Of a stretch of DNA of 64,000 nucleotides, positions 62,828 through 64,000 are shown piece after piece. Below the pieces are notes generated by a model. That model ran no database searches. It worked only from the letters and a program-made list of their open reading frames with translations, and was not told the DNA's origin. The translations under genes and the position numbers were made by a program. The stretch is from Paraburkholderia piptadeniae (GTDB lineage Bacteria; Pseudomonadota; Gammaproteobacteria; Burkholderiales; Burkholderiaceae): positions 1 through 64,000 of the forward strand of contig NZ_CYGY02000072.1 in the NCBI RefSeq assembly GCF_900007165.1. Direction: 5' to 3'. Positions within the stretch are counted from its first letter, which is position 1; every line of letters starts with the position of its first letter.

Positions 62828-63740
62828 AGCTACTGCACCCGGCGCAGCACCCGTTCGTTCGACGCGGCGCGATGCCGGCACACGCGCGCCCCGCGCCGAG
62901 ATCATCCGCGAGCCGAGCGACGCCGCGCATTTCAGCGTGGTCGAGAAACCGTTGTCGGCTTTCGAGCGGCTCTATAACCAGGGGTGGCTGCGCAAGGCGA
63001 TGATTCTCGCCGTGCTCGCGATCATTTGGGAAGCGTACGCACGCTGGCTGAACAATCCGCTGCTGTTCCCGACCTTCACGGCGACCGTCGAAGCGCTGTT
63101 CCGCAGCATCGCGAGCGGCGAACTGCCGGGCAAGGCGTGGGCCTCGATTCATGTGCTGCTGATGGGCTATGTATGCGGCGTGGTGCTCGCATCACTGCTG
63201 ACGGCGGCCGCGATCACATCGCGCATCGGCACCGACTTTCTCGAAACGATGACGTCGATGCTCAACCCGCTGCCCGCGATCGCGCTGCTGCCACTCGCGC
63301 TGATCTGGTTCGGGCTGGGCAACGGCAGCCTGATCTTCGTGCTGGTGCATTCCGTCACGTGGTCCGTTGCATTGAATACGCACTCGGGCTTTCTCTCCGT
63401 CAGCAATACGCTGAAGATGGTGGGCCGCAATTACGGACTGCGCGGCGGCGCTTACGTCGCGAAGATACTCGTGCCCGCTGCGTTTCCGAGCATCCTGACA
63501 GGCCTGAAGATCGGCTGGGCATTCGCATGGCGCACGCTGATCGCGGCGGAACTGGTGTTCGGCGTCAGTTCGGGTTCGGGAGGTTTAGGCTGGTTCATCT
63601 ACGAGAACAAGAATCTGCTGGATATCGCCAATGTGTTCGCGGGTCTGTTCACGGTGATCCTGATTGGCCTTGCTGTCGAGAACCTGATCTTCCGCGTGCT
63701 CGAACGGCATACAGTGCAGCGTTGGGGCATGCAGTCGTAA
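62820..63740 (+). CDS. NitT/TauT-type ABC transporter permease
   Basis: The 306-residue protein has about six membrane segments after a 55-residue polar N-terminus. MLNPLPAIALLPLALIWFGL matches the family, and the EAA loop follows VSNTLKMVGRNYGLRGGAYV with LVPAAFPSILTGLKIGWAFA. It ends LERHTVQRWGMQS. With the two upstream proteins it completes an SsuABC/TauABC-like importer. A strong terminator follows 28 bases after the stop. Confidence 0.93.
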   Translation: MSEATAPGAAPVRSTRRDAGTRAPRAEIIREPSDAAHFSVVEKPLSAFERLYNQGWLRKAMILAVLAIIWEAYARWLNNPLLFPTFTATVEALFRSIASGELPGKAWASIHVLLMGYVCGVVLASLLTAAAITSRIGTDFLETMTSMLNPLPAIALLPLALIWFGLGNGSLIFVLVHSVTWSVALNTHSGFLSVSNTLKMVGRNYGLRGGAYVAKILVPAAFPSILTGLKIGWAFAWRTLIAAELVFGVSSGSGGLGWFIYENKNLLDIANVFAGLFTVILIGLAVENLIFRVLERHTVQRWGMQS

Positions 63741-63768
63741 AAGCTTTACCTGTTTCAATCAGTAAAAA

Positions 63769-63804
63769 AACGGCGGGCGCAATTGAATGCGCCCGCCGTT
63801 TTTT
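63769..63804 (+). terminator. Rho-independent terminator of the ABC operon
   Basis: AACGGCGGGCGC (63769-63780) and GCGCCCGCCGTT (63789-63800) form a perfect 12-bp stem around AATTGAAT, followed by TTTTTTG. Confidence 0.95.
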
Positions 63805-63933
63805 GTTGCCCGCCTCCTGATGCAGCTGGCATACCTTTCGCCCGTCCGGGGCAATTTTCGAATTCTTCTGATATTGCTCGCGAGCCGATTGCGGTTCAAT
63901 CCATGAGACATCTAATCGGGAGTGAAGTTCGTC

Positions 63934-64000
63934 ATGCTAACGTTTCTGCAAAGGCGCACGCTTACGATAAGCGGCCCCGCACTTCCCCTGTTGCCCGATG
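63934..64000 (+). CDS. vgrG: Probable type VI secretion VgrG, N-terminal start (partial)
   Basis: From ATG 63934 the frame is open to the window edge and reads MLTFLQRRTLTISGPALPLL, then PD. This resembles the opening of VgrG spike proteins (xxRTLxIxGPALP-type start), which form the tip of the type VI secretion tube. Only 22 residues are visible, so the identification rests on that motif. GGGAG lies about 12 bases upstream. No other secretion gene is within the window. Confidence 0.5.
   Translation, partial: MLTFLQRRTLTISGPALPLLPD

Overview
This 64 kb window is GC-rich, densely coded DNA. Its gene set points to a Burkholderiaceae bacterium, most likely Paraburkholderia, Caballeronia or Burkholderia. 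The pointers are the UreE tail style, DUF3331, DUF3079 and DUF3141 proteins, several probable TTG starts, an RpoD-like sigma factor away from dnaG, and what looks like the start of a VgrG. The genus call is inference from family content. I saw no rRNA, tRNA, CRISPR array, intact insertion sequence or integrase.

Layout. 0-7 kb: end of a urease accessory gene (ureE), a small lipoprotein, the peroxide pair ahpC/ahpF with two hairpins between them, DNA polymerase II (polB) and a signal-less HtrA-type protease. 7-17.5 kb: small secreted, membrane or unknown proteins, a decayed SulP transporter remnant, YbaK and WrbA homologues, an MgtC-type protein, and a three-gene exported module ending in a specialised lytic transglycosylase. 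An AT-rich non-coding island lies beside this module. 17.5-29 kb: UPF0057/UPF0145 proteins, a TauE/SafE exporter, an acyl-CoA dehydrogenase, a DUF3141-pta-ackA-fabI cluster behind a structured leader, and an additional rpoD whose promoter overlaps a 10-bp inverted repeat. 29-40 kb: LacI regulator with a SMP-30 lactonase, siroheme-type CobA, a CBS protein, MnmH, and a membrane GGDEF-EAL-YkuI_C c-di-GMP protein. 40-54 kb: a four-gene MacAB-like export operon, an intact SulP transporter behind short tandem repeats, NudC, Ohr, a LysR regulator and a beta-helix lipoprotein.

54-64 kb holds the clearest pathway. A minus-strand operon reads suyA-suyB-(DctA-type symporter)-slcC-comC, with a divergent GntR-family suyR. 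SlcC and ComC interconvert (S)- and (R)-sulfolactate through sulfopyruvate, and SuyAB cleaves (R)-sulfolactate to pyruvate and sulfite. Beyond suyR lies a NitT/TauT-type ABC transporter operon. Its leader carries a strong promoter match, a palindrome at the expected start site and a 33-residue Arg/Pro-rich ORF with a good ribosome-binding site. The window ends just inside a probable vgrG.

The most promising items are the sulfolactate locus with an unusual transporter choice and its leader ORF, the DUF3141-pta-ackA-fabI cluster, the lytic-transglycosylase module next to AT-rich DNA, and the accessory rpoD with its operator-like repeat. Coordinates of short sites may be off by a base or two because they were located by eye.
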